In this document: piece after piece, positions 1 to 7,994 of the stretch
Layout of the letters: every line of letters begins with the position of its first letter
Numbering within the stretch: the first letter of the stretch is position 1
Source: Paenibacillus sp. KS-LC4
GTDB taxonomy: Bacteria; Bacillota; Bacilli; Paenibacillales; Paenibacillaceae
Length of the DNA: 64,000 nt
Direction: 5' to 3'
NCBI RefSeq assembly: GCF_036894955.1
Contig: NZ_CP145905.1
Location: 3,862,501 to 3,926,500 of the forward strand
The notes under the pieces: generated by a model
Told to the model about the DNA's origin: nothing
What the model saw: the letters and a program-made list of their open reading frames with translations, nothing else
The model's database searches: none
Program-made: the position numbers and the translations under genes

Positions 1-228
1 TTAGATGTGCTCGATCCAAAAGCATTTCGTTCCCTATTGTTCGCGAACCCTGAAGCACCCTATACTTATTCTCCTGCGGGAACGATGCAAATGCCTCAGC
101 TACTTCATCTGATTAAAGAACTGTCAGAAGAAACAGATGTGGTTGGATTAGGCATAACGGAGCATATGCCATGGGATGCAATTAACTTGAAGAAGCTGCT
201 CGGCGAAATACCTATCTTAAATAAGTAA
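1..228 (+). CDS. Arginase-family (ureohydrolase) protein, C-terminal part only
   Basis: The reading frame is open from base 1, so the gene begins outside the window. The first residues, LDVLDPKAF, match the strand bearing metal-binding aspartates in ureohydrolases (arginase, agmatinase, formimidoylglutamase: typically S-x-D-x-D-x-x-D-P). The rest, with a Gly-Thr turn followed by a helix and a final DVVGLGITEHMPWD strand, fits the C-terminal end of that fold. The family uses two Mn ions to hydrolyse guanidino-type groups. The substrate cannot be decided from 75 residues. A hairpin terminator follows about 50 bases after the stop. Confidence 0.7.
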   Translation, partial: LDVLDPKAFRSLLFANPEAPYTYSPAGTMQMPQLLHLIKELSEETDVVGLGITEHMPWDAINLKKLLGEIPILNK

Positions 229-274
229 AGCTGGCATCCGAAATATAATCGAACACACTGTTCTGCTTAATCAT

Positions 275-317
275 AAAATACACGTTCGCGCTTTATGTCT
301 GCGAGGGTGTATTTTTA
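275..317 (+). terminator. Rho-independent terminator after the arginase-family gene
   Basis: Arms AAAATACAC (275-283) and GTGTATTTT (307-315) pair around a loop that contains a further CGC/GCG pairing, and the 3' arm runs into a T tract. It lies just after the first gene. The rest of the gap 229-469 shows no convincing coding sequence. Confidence 0.6.
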
Positions 318-469
318 TGTGGAAGCGAATAGAAATCAGGAGCTGGCTCGCTCACGTTTGCATGCATATGCTAGTTCCCCGCCATGCTCCCTCAACATCT
401 TCCTGACACAAAGATATATTAATCTAGCTCTAGAACAACATCCCCCCCATTTGAGAGGAGCTTCCCCCT

Positions 470-1177
470 ATGAAAGCAAAAAAAACGATTGTCACTCTGC
501 TGATTCTGCTTGCGGTAAGTGCAGGCGCCGTTCAAGTAACTACGGCCAACGAAACAGTCCCACCTCAATGCCATAAGCAAAAAAAACCGGGCAAAAATCC
601 CCCCTCCTCTCCGGTTTCTGTAAATTCTAAGCCAGCTCCACATGCGGGGCCTAAATCAGGAGCCAGCACCAGCATAACCGACCAGAACGGTTATACAATT
701 TCGATCACAGGCGGCTTTGACACCGATTTCGTGGATCATGGCAGACCTGTCGTACTCATTGCGGCCGCGCTTGACGTATCCGCCGAAGTATTCAGAGATG
801 CCTTCAGCGGTGTAGCACCAGCAGGCGCTGGAAGCGATGGACCAACCTCTGAGCAGGCACAATCTAATAAAGCAGCTCTGCTAAAGGTGCTTGCTCCCTA
901 TGGCATTACTAACGACCGTCTCGATGAGGTTTCAAACTACTATCGTTACAATGGCAGCAAGGGCGAGTTTTGGACACATACGGCGGCGACCGCTTCAACC
1001 GTATTAACGAACGGCAAAGTGACCGGAATTAAAATTATAAATGCAGGTGCAGGTTATTCCTCCGCTCCCACGATATCTATAACAGGACCCTCTGGCACCT
1101 ACTCCGCCACAGCTACCGTTTCCTATACAACGGATTTTAAAACAAATGGCAGTCTTACAGAGATTAAGTTGAAGTGA
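470..1177 (+). CDS. Secreted protein of unknown function
   Basis: 235 residues. A Sec-type signal peptide (KAKK, then a hydrophobic stretch to about residue 22) is followed by a Lys/Pro/Ser-rich linker to about residue 60. The conserved-looking middle reads GRPVVLIAAALDVSAEVF, then NKAALLKVLAPYGI and DRLDEVSNYYRYN. The C-terminal part holds GKVTGIKIINAGAGYSSAP, a Gly/Tyr-rich beta repeat common in secreted and phage-associated proteins. The middle recalls a family of uncharacterised bacterial exported proteins, but I cannot assign a function. The start has a GAGAGGAG ribosome site. It stands alone between two terminators. Confidence 0.7.
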   Translation: MKAKKTIVTLLILLAVSAGAVQVTTANETVPPQCHKQKKPGKNPPSSPVSVNSKPAPHAGPKSGASTSITDQNGYTISITGGFDTDFVDHGRPVVLIAAALDVSAEVFRDAFSGVAPAGAGSDGPTSEQAQSNKAALLKVLAPYGITNDRLDEVSNYYRYNGSKGEFWTHTAATASTVLTNGKVTGIKIINAGAGYSSAPTISITGPSGTYSATATVSYTTDFKTNGSLTEIKLK

Positions 1178-1205
1178 GCAATTAAATGGAATTAGAAAAA
1201 GGAAA

Positions 1206-1239
1206 AGCAGCTATCGGCATCCTACCGATAGCTGTTTTT
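1206..1239 (+). terminator. Rho-independent terminator
   Basis: A perfect 10-bp stem, CAGCTATCGG (1208-1217) with CCGATAGCTG (1225-1234), has a 7-base loop and then TTTTTC. It ends transcription of the secreted-protein gene. Confidence 0.85.
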
Positions 1240-1342
1240 CTGCTGAAACTGATGATCGTATTCATAGCTTACATGCAGGCCTCTTAAACGTTTGAATTTA
1301 CAAGCGTCCAGGGCGTGTCTCCCTCCCTTATTGCGATGACAG

Positions 1343-2119
1343 CTAGAGAGGCTTCGGACAAGCTCTGCAATATTCGGAGGACATTTCGTAATAAAAGCAG
1401 CAGGTTTGCCGAATGGAAGCGATCATTTCCCCGGCAATGCCAGCGTGGCTGGGTTTGATAAACCTTGCAAGCGGGTTGCGGCGTTCTCCAAACAGCTCCG
1501 CTGATGCAGGCTCTGTCATAAACTTGAAATCAGCATGAAGACGCTGTATAACGGATGAATCGCCCTCCGCCTCCTCCAGACCATCCTCATACAGAGGAAC
1601 AATGCGGACAAAGGCATTTTCCCACAAAATCGCCAGCGGAACCTTGCCAGCCTCGGATAATGAACGAAATAAGGGCGAAAGATGCTCCGCAAATAGCTGA
1701 CGCAGCAAATGCTCCCGCCATTCCCGCCGTTTTCCCGCCTCCGGCTCGGTAATCTCTAGTCCATCTACGCTTAAATTAGGAAACTTGGAGCCGCTCGCCT
1801 TGCTTTCGCTTTCATCAGGCGAAGTCAGCCGGCAGTTATTTAACGTTAACGATAAGCCCTTGTTGTACACGGTCATCGCATACAAGACAGGTGCAACGAA
1901 TAAAAAGGCATATCGCTTCGCGAGCATGGACGCTGCCACCCTTCTTGATGGCGCCCCTATCTCGTTTGCTAATTGATCCAAATAAGACTCGCAGTTCTCT
2001 CGATTCAGCAAATCCTGAGCTATAATGGCGAGACCAGCGGGTAGATCCTTTTTTTCAGGCATAAACTTGAATCTGGCTTCAAGCTCTTTCCACTGTGCAG
2101 GTGAAAGATTAATCGACAT
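1343..2119 (-). CDS. FhuF-like siderophore ferric reductase
   Basis: About 258 residues from the ATG at 2119. The C-terminal end carries Cys-Cys then, ten residues on, Cys-x2-Cys (CCFYYEMSSEYCRACPKPL), the [2Fe-2S] signature of FhuF and related ferric-siderophore reductases. These proteins reduce Fe(III) in imported siderophores at the cytoplasmic face. The start codon follows the stop of the upstream siderophore-binding gene by one base, so the two are very likely translationally coupled and iron-regulated together. Earlier in-frame starts exist but would lie inside the preceding gene. The N-terminal part is poorly conserved, as is usual here, so the exact siderophore is unknown. Confidence 0.8.
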   Translation of the reverse strand: MSINLSPAQWKELEARFKFMPEKKDLPAGLAIIAQDLLNRENCESYLDQLANEIGAPSRRVAASMLAKRYAFLFVAPVLYAMTVYNKGLSLTLNNCRLTSPDESESKASGSKFPNLSVDGLEITEPEAGKRREWREHLLRQLFAEHLSPLFRSLSEAGKVPLAILWENAFVRIVPLYEDGLEEAEGDSSVIQRLHADFKFMTEPASAELFGERRNPLARFIKPSHAGIAGEMIASIRQTCCFYYEMSSEYCRACPKPL

Positions 2120-2120
2120 A

Positions 2121-3134
2121 TTATCGCGTTCCAAGGAAAATTTCTGCCGTTCTATCCACAATCATATTAATCGCGATCGGCCCATAATAAGCAATCCAGA
2201 TGTTTGAATCTACTTCATATACTCGATTGTTTTTCACGGCTTCAATACTTTTCCACGTCTCAGTCTGCTGAAACTCCTCAACGACCTCCTTGAACATGTC
2301 GTCATGCACGAGGAAATAATGGTCTGCCCCTACTTCAGGAAATGCCTCAAACGAAATTTGATAAGCGGTATCCTGCTCATCCAGCACCTGCTGTGGAGCC
2401 GACAAGCCTAAATCATTATATAAAATGTCTCCTGTGCGGTGGCTTGGCGTATGAATGCGAATGCCTTCATCACGTGGGCGAATCAGCGCAACGGTTTGGT
2501 CTCCAAGCTTAGCCTTAAGCTCTTGCTTCAGCTTAGCTGTTTTCTCGTTATATGCGTCCAGAACAGCACTCGCTTCTTCCGATTTCCCTGTAATTTTGCC
2601 GAAGGTCGTTAAGGTATCGCGCCAATTTTCATCAAAATCGAGCATGATGGTAGGCGCAATTTTAGACAAGCTATCATAGACCTTTTCCTGAAACTCTGTA
2701 CAAATGATTAAATCGGGCTCCATGGCAGCAATAGCTTCCAAATTCGGCTCATCCCTCGTACCGAGCAATTTAACATCCGTCAGCTTCTCGGACAAATACT
2801 CCGGGAAATCGGTTTTATCTGCCGCCGCTTTCACACTGCCCGCTGGCTGCTCGCTTAGCGTTACCAATTGGTCTACAAATTTAGTATCAAGCACTGCAAT
2901 TTTCGTAGGATGCTGCTCCAGCGTTATTTCTCCCTTTGCATGTTTAATAACGACCGGATAAGCTTGTTGTGCCGTTTGCGTTGCATTTGTTTGAGAGGAG
3001 ACGGTGCTCGTTGGGCTGGCTCCTCCTGTATTGTTCCCCGAACCATTGCCGGGCGCAGTTGCACATGCACCGAGCAACAAGATTAAGCTCAACATTAAAC
3101 TTACCGCTAAAATAGACCCCTTACTCCTATTCAT
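2121..3134 (-). CDS. Fe(III)-siderophore substrate-binding lipoprotein (internal start of the fused frame)
   Basis: Alternative product starting at the ATG at 3132-3134, eight bases after a strong GGGGGAG site. It has 337 residues: an n-region (NRSKG), a hydrophobic core and a lipobox LLGAC give signal peptidase II cleavage and lipid anchoring outside the membrane. A Thr/Ser/Asn-rich linker and a class III periplasmic-binding fold follow. The role is capture of a ferric siderophore for an ABC importer; no permease or ATPase gene is present nearby, so the partner must be encoded elsewhere. The perfect Fur core at 3160-3174 lies 25 bases upstream of this start. I regard this as the more likely functional form of the C-terminal half. 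Confidence 0.7.
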   Translation of the reverse strand: MNRSKGSILAVSLMLSLILLLGACATAPGNGSGNNTGGASPTSTVSSQTNATQTAQQAYPVVIKHAKGEITLEQHPTKIAVLDTKFVDQLVTLSEQPAGSVKAAADKTDFPEYLSEKLTDVKLLGTRDEPNLEAIAAMEPDLIICTEFQEKVYDSLSKIAPTIMLDFDENWRDTLTTFGKITGKSEEASAVLDAYNEKTAKLKQELKAKLGDQTVALIRPRDEGIRIHTPSHRTGDILYNDLGLSAPQQVLDEQDTAYQISFEAFPEVGADHYFLVHDDMFKEVVEEFQQTETWKSIEAVKNNRVYEVDSNIWIAYYGPIAINMIVDRTAEIFLGTR

Positions 3135-4076
3135 TCCTAAAACTCCCCCGTTAATGTGTTGATAATGATTATCACCTTCATTATTATAGGAGAGATTAGA
3201 ACGAGAGCCAATGGAATATCCCGACACATAGGATGAACTTATACGACGGTTTTGCCTATAATAAAGCGGAGAAACGCCAAAATGCTTCTTAAAAGCTCGG
3301 CTAAAATAATAACTATCCCCATAACCTACCGATTCCGCGATTTCCTTTAGCGGTAAATGCGTATTTAATAACATCGCTTGCGCATGATCCATACGAATTC
3401 GGATTAAATATTCCAGCGGTCCAATGCCCAGCTTCGCCTTAAATAATCGCTGCAGCTGCCTTTCGCTGCAATGAAGGGTACTTGCTATATCCTGTAGGCT
3501 GATCGGCTCGGCATAGCGCTCCTCCATAAACCGAATTGTCTGGCTGACGTAGTTTGGCTGAGCCATTGGCGTTCCCTCATGCGCATGGAGCTGCAGCAGA
3601 AGGTCGTACACCAACTGGTGAAAAATAGCTCTCACATGGAATTTCTCCAATGGAGCATCCAGCAGCCAATAGGTGTGCATTTGCTCAACTTTCGCAAGGA
3701 CACCAAGGGCATAATTAGGAGCGAAGCCATATTGCATTTGGAAGGGATTGTTGTCCCTGTACGCATTTAGCAGCTCCTTGCGGCTAGGCAAAGCGAGAAC
3801 GGCTTTATAAAAAATCATGAAATAATCAAGCGGCTCAACAACTCGATTTATGTCAATCGTTGCTCCTTTTCCAGCGTGGCATACATAACAATGGTCAACG
3901 ATATGCTCGGTACCATCAATGAGAACTCTCGCCTCTCCAGCAACAGCTACCAAAAAGGCACTCGCAGGCAAACGAAAGCCTCGCACCCCGTCACCCAATC
4001 GCAGCATAGACCGCCGAACATCAAGCACCCGTATTGCCGCATGATTCCATAAGGGCAATTGTTCCTGCAATTTCAT
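2121..4076 (-). CDS. AraC-family regulator in one open frame with a siderophore-binding lipoprotein
   Basis: One uninterrupted frame of about 651 codons. The N-terminal half (about residues 1-300) has a cupin-like sensor region and a two-helix-turn-helix AraC domain (ISLQDIASTLHCSERQLQRLF; LKEIAESVGYGDSYYFSRAFKKHFGVSP). After a 40-residue low-complexity bridge comes MNRSKG, a hydrophobic stretch and LLGAC, a lipoprotein signal, then a FhuD/FepB-type binding domain (FVDQLVTL, LLGTRDEPNLEAIAAMEPDLII). The start at 4076 has a GGAAGGTG site; a Fur-like box lies upstream. B. subtilis Btr is a known AraC/binding-domain fusion, but it lacks an internal signal peptide. The binding part has its own Shine-Dalgarno site and Fur box, so it may be made separately. 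A missed stop codon cannot be excluded. Confidence 0.75.
   Translation of the reverse strand: MKLQEQLPLWNHAAIRVLDVRRSMLRLGDGVRGFRLPASAFLVAVAGEARVLIDGTEHIVDHCYVCHAGKGATIDINRVVEPLDYFMIFYKAVLALPSRKELLNAYRDNNPFQMQYGFAPNYALGVLAKVEQMHTYWLLDAPLEKFHVRAIFHQLVYDLLLQLHAHEGTPMAQPNYVSQTIRFMEERYAEPISLQDIASTLHCSERQLQRLFKAKLGIGPLEYLIRIRMDHAQAMLLNTHLPLKEIAESVGYGDSYYFSRAFKKHFGVSPLYYRQNRRISSSYVSGYSIGSRSNLSYNNEGDNHYQHINGGVLGMNRSKGSILAVSLMLSLILLLGACATAPGNGSGNNTGGASPTSTVSSQTNATQTAQQAYPVVIKHAKGEITLEQHPTKIAVLDTKFVDQLVTLSEQPAGSVKAAADKTDFPEYLSEKLTDVKLLGTRDEPNLEAIAAMEPDLIICTEFQEKVYDSLSKIAPTIMLDFDENWRDTLTTFGKITGKSEEASAVLDAYNEKTAKLKQELKAKLGDQTVALIRPRDEGIRIHTPSHRTGDILYNDLGLSAPQQVLDEQDTAYQISFEAFPEVGADHYFLVHDDMFKEVVEEFQQTETWKSIEAVKNNRVYEVDSNIWIAYYGPIAINMIVDRTAEIFLGTR
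3160..3174 (-). promoter_or_regulatory. Fur box inside the fused reading frame
   Basis: TGATAAT-G-ATTATCA is a perfect 7-1-7 inverted repeat, the core Fur/PerR-family iron-box of Bacillus relatives. It lies directly upstream of the GGGGGAG ribosome site and ATG of the siderophore-binding lipoprotein, yet inside the open frame that begins with the AraC regulator. Confidence 0.8.
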
Positions 4077-4139
4077 TTTGTTCACCTTCCATGTCTGTTT
4101 ACCGCATCTGTTTAGCGCCTCCAACTCCTCCATTATAGT

Positions 4140-4158
4140 AAGAATCATTCTCATTATC
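4140..4158 (-). promoter_or_regulatory. Second Fur-like box upstream of the AraC regulator
   Basis: By eye the 19 bases agree at 15 positions with the classical Fur consensus (GATAATGAT-type hexamer repeats). The site is about 65 bases upstream of the regulator start at 4076, a fitting promoter position. Confidence 0.6.
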
Positions 4159-4222
4159 AAAGCTATTTTTCGCAGCCCAAGCCGCATATTCCAAATTCTC
4201 TCAATCTAAATTTTACTATTTT

Positions 4223-4251
4223 TTGATTTTTAATACATTTGTTGCTATAAT
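4223..4251 (+). promoter_or_regulatory. Sigma-A-type promoter of the secreted xylanase gene
   Basis: TTGATT (4223-4228) and a consensus TATAAT (4246-4251) are separated by 17 bases. Transcription would start near 4258, giving a leader of about 110 bases before the xylanase start. Confidence 0.75.
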
Positions 4252-4256
4252 GAAAA

Positions 4257-4270
4257 TGTAAGCGCTTTAT
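4257..4270 (+). promoter_or_regulatory. cre site (CcpA operator) at the xylanase transcription start
   Basis: TGTAAGCGCTTTAT differs from the consensus TGWAARCGYTWNCW at one position. Its place just after the -10 box, over the expected start, predicts carbon catabolite repression. Confidence 0.75.
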
Positions 4271-4365
4271 ACTTAGAAGAAAAAGGAGGAGGCTGTAGAG
4301 TCCCAAGAGGCTGATAGAGAGATGAGAGGATACTGAAATTAATCATTGTAAAGGAGCTATCATTT

Positions 4366-5793
4366 ATGCTAAGGTCAAAACTCATTATTTGGTGTACCGT
4401 GTTTGCATTTGTCGTATCGTTAGTACCATCTGCATGGAGTAATCCGGCTTCGGCTGGACTAGCCTCGGGTAACAAGTTTTTGGGAAATATTATTGCGGGC
4501 AGTACTCCATCAAATTTCGGCACCTATTGGAACCAAGTGACGCCAGAAAACTCCACCAAGTGGGGCGCTGTAGAATCAACAAGAAACAGCATGAACTGGG
4601 GCTCGGCAGATATGGCCTACAATTATGCGAAAAACAACAACTTCCCCTTTAAATTCCATACACTGGTGTGGGGCAGCCAGGAGCCTTCATGGGTAAGCGG
4701 ACTTTCCGCAGCTAATCAGCGTGCTGAGGTTCTTCAATGGATTCAGGCAGCTGCCCAGCGTTATCCAAATGCGGAGTATATTGATGTGGTCAATGAGCCC
4801 TTGCATGCCAAACCATCCTACCGCAACGCGATTGGCGGAGATGGCGCAACTGGATGGGATTGGGTAATCTGGTCGTTCGAGCAAGCGCGTATTGCTTTTC
4901 CAAATGCGAAGCTGCTGATAAATGAATATGGCATCATCGGTGATCCTAGCAAAGCCGCACAATACGTTCAAATTATTAATCTTCTCAAAACCAGAGGTTT
5001 AGTCGACGGGATCGGCATTCAATCCCACTACTTTAATATGGACACGGTGTCCGTAAACACAATGAACTCGGTTCTGAATACATTGGGAGCAACTGGACTT
5101 CCCATTTATGTGTCAGAGCTTGACATGACGGGGGATGATGCCACTCAATTGGCCAGATATCAGCAGAAGTTCCCGGTATTGTGGGAGCATCCATCGGTCA
5201 AAGGCGTTACGCTGTGGGGATATATCCAGAACCAGACTTGGGTAACTGGAAGTCATCTCATTACAAGCTCTGGCGTTGAGCGTCCCGCCTTGCAATGGCT
5301 GCGGCAATATTTGAGCAGCAATGGCGGCAATAGCGGAGGCAGCGTGCTCGCTACCTTTGAAACGGGAACAGAGGGTTGGAGCAGCACTTCATTAGTTGGA
5401 GGACCTTGGTCAACTACCGCTTGGAGCTCGCAGGGCTCTCGTTCGCTACAAGGCGATATTACCATGTCCGCTGGCAGCACGCATTATTTATTTAAAAGCG
5501 GCAACACCAATTTTACAGGAAACACGAAGCTTAGAGCTACAGTAAAAGGTGCGAGCTGGGGCAACTACGGCTCTGGGCTCGGTGTAAAGCTATACGTCAA
5601 GCATGGCAGCAGCTATACTTGGAAGGATAGCGGATCGGCCACTATTACTGCAGGCGGCTTGGTGAATTTGACATTGGATTTGTCAGGTGTTAATTTGGCC
5701 GATATTAGAGAATATGGCATTCAATTTTACGGTGGCAGCAACGCTTCCGGAACTACTGCCGTTTATGTAGACAATGTAGTGCTTGGAAATTAA
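4366..5793 (+). CDS. Secreted GH10 endo-1,4-beta-xylanase with C-terminal beta-sandwich module
   Basis: 475 residues. A signal peptide spans about 1-30 (PASA-type end). The GH10 barrel covers about 31-316: FHTLVWGSQEPSW, then DVVNEPLHA with the acid/base Glu144, and YVSELDMTG with the nucleophile Glu251. A Gly/Ser/Asn linker (318-326) leads to a C-terminal module (about 327-475) starting VLATFETGTEGW and ending VYVDNVVLGN, the look of a CBM4/9-like carbohydrate-binding domain. The enzyme cuts xylan outside the cell. The start has AAGGAG seven bases upstream. The gene is monocistronic, with its own promoter and an overlapping cre site. The GH10 part is shorter than usual, with compact loops. 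Confidence 0.92.
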   Translation: MLRSKLIIWCTVFAFVVSLVPSAWSNPASAGLASGNKFLGNIIAGSTPSNFGTYWNQVTPENSTKWGAVESTRNSMNWGSADMAYNYAKNNNFPFKFHTLVWGSQEPSWVSGLSAANQRAEVLQWIQAAAQRYPNAEYIDVVNEPLHAKPSYRNAIGGDGATGWDWVIWSFEQARIAFPNAKLLINEYGIIGDPSKAAQYVQIINLLKTRGLVDGIGIQSHYFNMDTVSVNTMNSVLNTLGATGLPIYVSELDMTGDDATQLARYQQKFPVLWEHPSVKGVTLWGYIQNQTWVTGSHLITSSGVERPALQWLRQYLSSNGGNSGGSVLATFETGTEGWSSTSLVGGPWSTTAWSSQGSRSLQGDITMSAGSTHYLFKSGNTNFTGNTKLRATVKGASWGNYGSGLGVKLYVKHGSSYTWKDSGSATITAGGLVNLTLDLSGVNLADIREYGIQFYGGSNASGTTAVYVDNVVLGN

Positions 5794-5832
5794 TTGAATG
5801 TGGCTTAAAGAACAGTAAATGAAAGGCGGCCT

Positions 5833-5868
5833 ATGCCTATAAGCTATCCTACTAAATGGCTTGTAGGC
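5833..5868 (+). terminator. Hairpin after the xylanase gene
   Basis: GCCTATAAGC pairs with GCTTGTAGGC (one G-T pair) about 40 bases after the stop. There is no clear T tract, so it may be a terminator or only an mRNA-end hairpin. Confidence 0.35.
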
Positions 5869-5927
5869 TTAGTAAGCCCTATATAAGATATCACAGCACT
5901 TAATCACTATTCCGTCTTTAGTCAAGC

Positions 5928-6377
5928 TCACTGTCCGAATAACGGAGAGGTTAGCAGAATCGCTGCAATAAAGATAAGCTGCAGCAAGGCGCGGAAAGGC
6001 AGATTTGGTACAGGCCTGCCGCCGATCGTCAATTTTTCGTGTGCCGCATAAATATTTGCCGGAAACATGGCGACGAGCATCAATGTCAAGCCAATAGCAG
6101 CAGCTAGTGAAAAGGGTGGCAGGCATATAGCGATTGCTCCGGCAATTTCCAGACATCCGGTCACCGTCACGATCCATTCTTTTTTTGGAAAAGCAGGCGG
6201 AACCATACGTATGAGATCCACTCTCCGTTTCCCCCAATGTGCAGAGGCGGTCAGCAGAAACATAATGGCTACTGCACCCTGTAAGGCTGTATGCCAATTA
6301 TCGAAATAGGATAAACCAAGCAAACCGATGATCCTAAATAACAAAAAAGATGAGATAAGGGCTATTAATGGTGCCAT
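5928..6377 (-). CDS. DoxX-like small membrane protein
   Basis: 149 residues from ATG 6377, chosen because GGAGGAG lies five bases upstream; a start six codons earlier has no such site. Four hydrophobic segments and the pattern YFDNWHTALQGAVAIMFLLTASAHWGKRR, with ECIAGAIAI-like second-helix features, fit the DoxX family of four-helix membrane proteins. Their functions vary and are mostly unproven (quinone or thiol redox stress in some). It follows a TetR gene on the same strand after about 90 bases and is probably controlled by it. Confidence 0.7.
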   Translation of the reverse strand: MAPLIALISSFLLFRIIGLLGLSYFDNWHTALQGAVAIMFLLTASAHWGKRRVDLIRMVPPAFPKKEWIVTVTGCLEIAGAIAICLPPFSLAAAIGLTLMLVAMFPANIYAAHEKLTIGGRPVPNLPFRALLQLIFIAAILLTSPLFGQ

Positions 6378-6467
6378 GATGACTCCTCCGTACATTTAGA
6401 ATTTTTTTCGCAAGCATGATATAAGCAATTATAAATAGTTATAATACTACCTTTTTTTATCAAGTAT

Positions 6468-7064
6468 TTACCGTTTCTTGAGAATGCCTGTCATGAAGTC
6501 TGATATCTCTTTCACAGCAAGCGAGACTGACGATATGGGGAAGGACGCCCGGACACGCAGTCCTAACGACAGCAGAACGAACAATTCAGCCGTTATATCT
6601 GGATTCACTGCCTCTTCAATCACCCCATGCTCTTGACCCGCTACAATCCATTGCTTAGATAAAAACACCGATCGCTCATAAAAATGCTGGAGCACTTCCG
6701 CAATAGCGGGCTCATCCTCCCTGCCCAGCAAATACAAAAGTACTTTGTTCGTCACTTCATCACTGTCTTCCAACCCCGCAAGATTTCTGGAAATAATGTG
6801 CATGGGTCCTTCAAACGATTGGCCCGTTGTTTTGGCAACCTCGGCGATAAAATGTTCATTGATGCTTTCGAGTCGATCCTGCAACACCCAGGCAAAAATC
6901 TCATCCCTGCTGCTCACGTAATGAAAAATAGCACCCTTGGATAATTGCGATTGCTCCATAATATCCTTCAAAGTAATTGCATGACAGCTTTTGTCCCGCA
7001 GCAGTTCCTTGGTTGCATGCAGCAATTGCCCAATGGTTTGTTTCCGGCGTTCTTCATTCTTCAT
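6468..7064 (-). CDS. TetR/AcrR-family repressor
   Basis: 198 residues. The N-terminal HTH (ITLKDIMEQSQLSKGAIFHYVSSRDEIFAWV) is typical TetR: helix 2, tight turn, recognition helix with GAIFHYV. The C-terminal ligand domain has the usual helical pattern. GGAGGC lies seven bases before the ATG. A perfect inverted repeat sits about 50 bases upstream (7113-7135), so the protein probably represses itself and the downstream doxX-like gene. The inducer is not predictable. Confidence 0.88.
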   Translation of the reverse strand: MKNEERRKQTIGQLLHATKELLRDKSCHAITLKDIMEQSQLSKGAIFHYVSSRDEIFAWVLQDRLESINEHFIAEVAKTTGQSFEGPMHIISRNLAGLEDSDEVTNKVLLYLLGREDEPAIAEVLQHFYERSVFLSKQWIVAGQEHGVIEEAVNPDITAELFVLLSLGLRVRASFPISSVSLAVKEISDFMTGILKKR

Positions 7065-7112
7065 CGTTTGCCTCCATTCTAATGTCAGTGAATGATAGTT
7101 ATATTCCGATTA

Positions 7113-7135
7113 TACAAACCGACCATCGGTTTGTA
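7113..7135 (-). promoter_or_regulatory. Probable TetR operator, perfect 10-bp inverted repeat
   Basis: Arms TACAAACCGA and TCGGTTTGTA flank a CCA spacer. The 23-bp site is upstream of the TetR gene and resembles TetR operators in size and symmetry (AAACCGA half-sites). Confidence 0.75.
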
Positions 7136-7144
7136 AATACATAA

Positions 7145-7207
7145 AAACAAAACAAGCAGCCGGTACGCTGGAGCCTTTAAAAAGGCTTTTGTTTACCAGC
7201 TGCTTGT
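7145..7207 (-). terminator. Terminator after the flavodoxin-fold gene
   Basis: An outer 9-bp stem (ACAAGCAGC with GCTGCTTGT) encloses an inner AGCCTTT/AAAGGCT hairpin. In the minus direction the outer stem runs into TTTGTTTTTA. It lies between two minus-strand genes. Confidence 0.65.
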
Positions 7208-7294
7208 TGGGTAAAGGATTCCTAAGCAGATTAGCAGACGGCTACTACAACGCCAATTTAACGATTCAACGATAATAACGAATGGTTGACTTCG

Positions 7295-7858
7295 TTACAG
7301 GCTGTCAACAAAATTCAAATAAGCTAATGCGCTTGCTTCTAGCTTGCTTGCAGACGTTGAGACGGCTGCACCCGGTTCATTTTCACCCGGCTCCGCTTCT
7401 GTACCATAAAAAGCAAAATAGGAGCGATAATCGGCGTCGCAATAGTGGAAGGTCGTTTCGAAGGGGGCTAACAATTGCTGAAGCGTATAGCGGTACCTTC
7501 CCTCTTCCCGATAATTCTTTTCTGTTGCTCCTGCGGATACAGCTAACGCCACTTTGCGATTTTTCAATTTGTCCCCACCGTTGGAGCCGTAAGCCCATCC
7601 ATAGGCTAAAACCTCATCTAACCATTTTTTAAGGAGAGGCGGACAATTAAACCAGTAAATAGGAAACTGAAAAATCAGCTTGCCATGCGCTTCAACCAAT
7701 TGCTGCTCCTTCTCCACGTCGATGTTTCCATCAGGGTAAGCTTTATGCAATTCGTGTATCGTATACTTTTCTGGATATTTCGCAAGCTCTTCTGTCCAGC
7801 GCTTATTGATGACCGAGGTTTCTAAGCTGGGATGTGTGACAATAATGAGTGTTTTCAT
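7295..7858 (-). CDS. NAD(P)H-dependent FMN oxidoreductase, flavodoxin-like fold (KefF/MdaB type)
   Basis: 187 residues. The N-terminal strand MKTLIIVTHPSLETSVINK, the HGKLIFQFPIYWFNCPPLLKKWLDEVLAYGWAYG block and AVSAGATEKNY mark the Flavodoxin_2 family (modulator of drug activity B, KefF, quinone reductases). Such enzymes transfer two electrons from NAD(P)H through FMN to quinones or other electrophiles, protecting against redox cycling. AGGAGGAG lies eight bases before the ATG. The gene is alone, with its own terminator. The regulator is not obvious; the TetR gene downstream is a candidate. Confidence 0.85.
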   Translation of the reverse strand: MKTLIIVTHPSLETSVINKRWTEELAKYPEKYTIHELHKAYPDGNIDVEKEQQLVEAHGKLIFQFPIYWFNCPPLLKKWLDEVLAYGWAYGSNGGDKLKNRKVALAVSAGATEKNYREEGRYRYTLQQLLAPFETTFHYCDADYRSYFAFYGTEAEPGENEPGAAVSTSASKLEASALAYLNFVDSL

Positions 7859-7994
7859 TGAGGGCTCCTCCTAAAGTGTAATTGGCCTCTTGAGTATAAA
7901 GCGCAAGCTGCAATTATATAAGTACGCACTTTAAGTATAGCTACTTACCCAGTAGATAGTGTCACATCCATTTTTAACCCGGCGAAACGATCGC

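Noticed and set aside
295..576. Short plus-strand frame overlapping the secreted-protein start
   Set aside because: No ribosome site and no signal of coding; it overlaps a terminator and the real gene in another frame.
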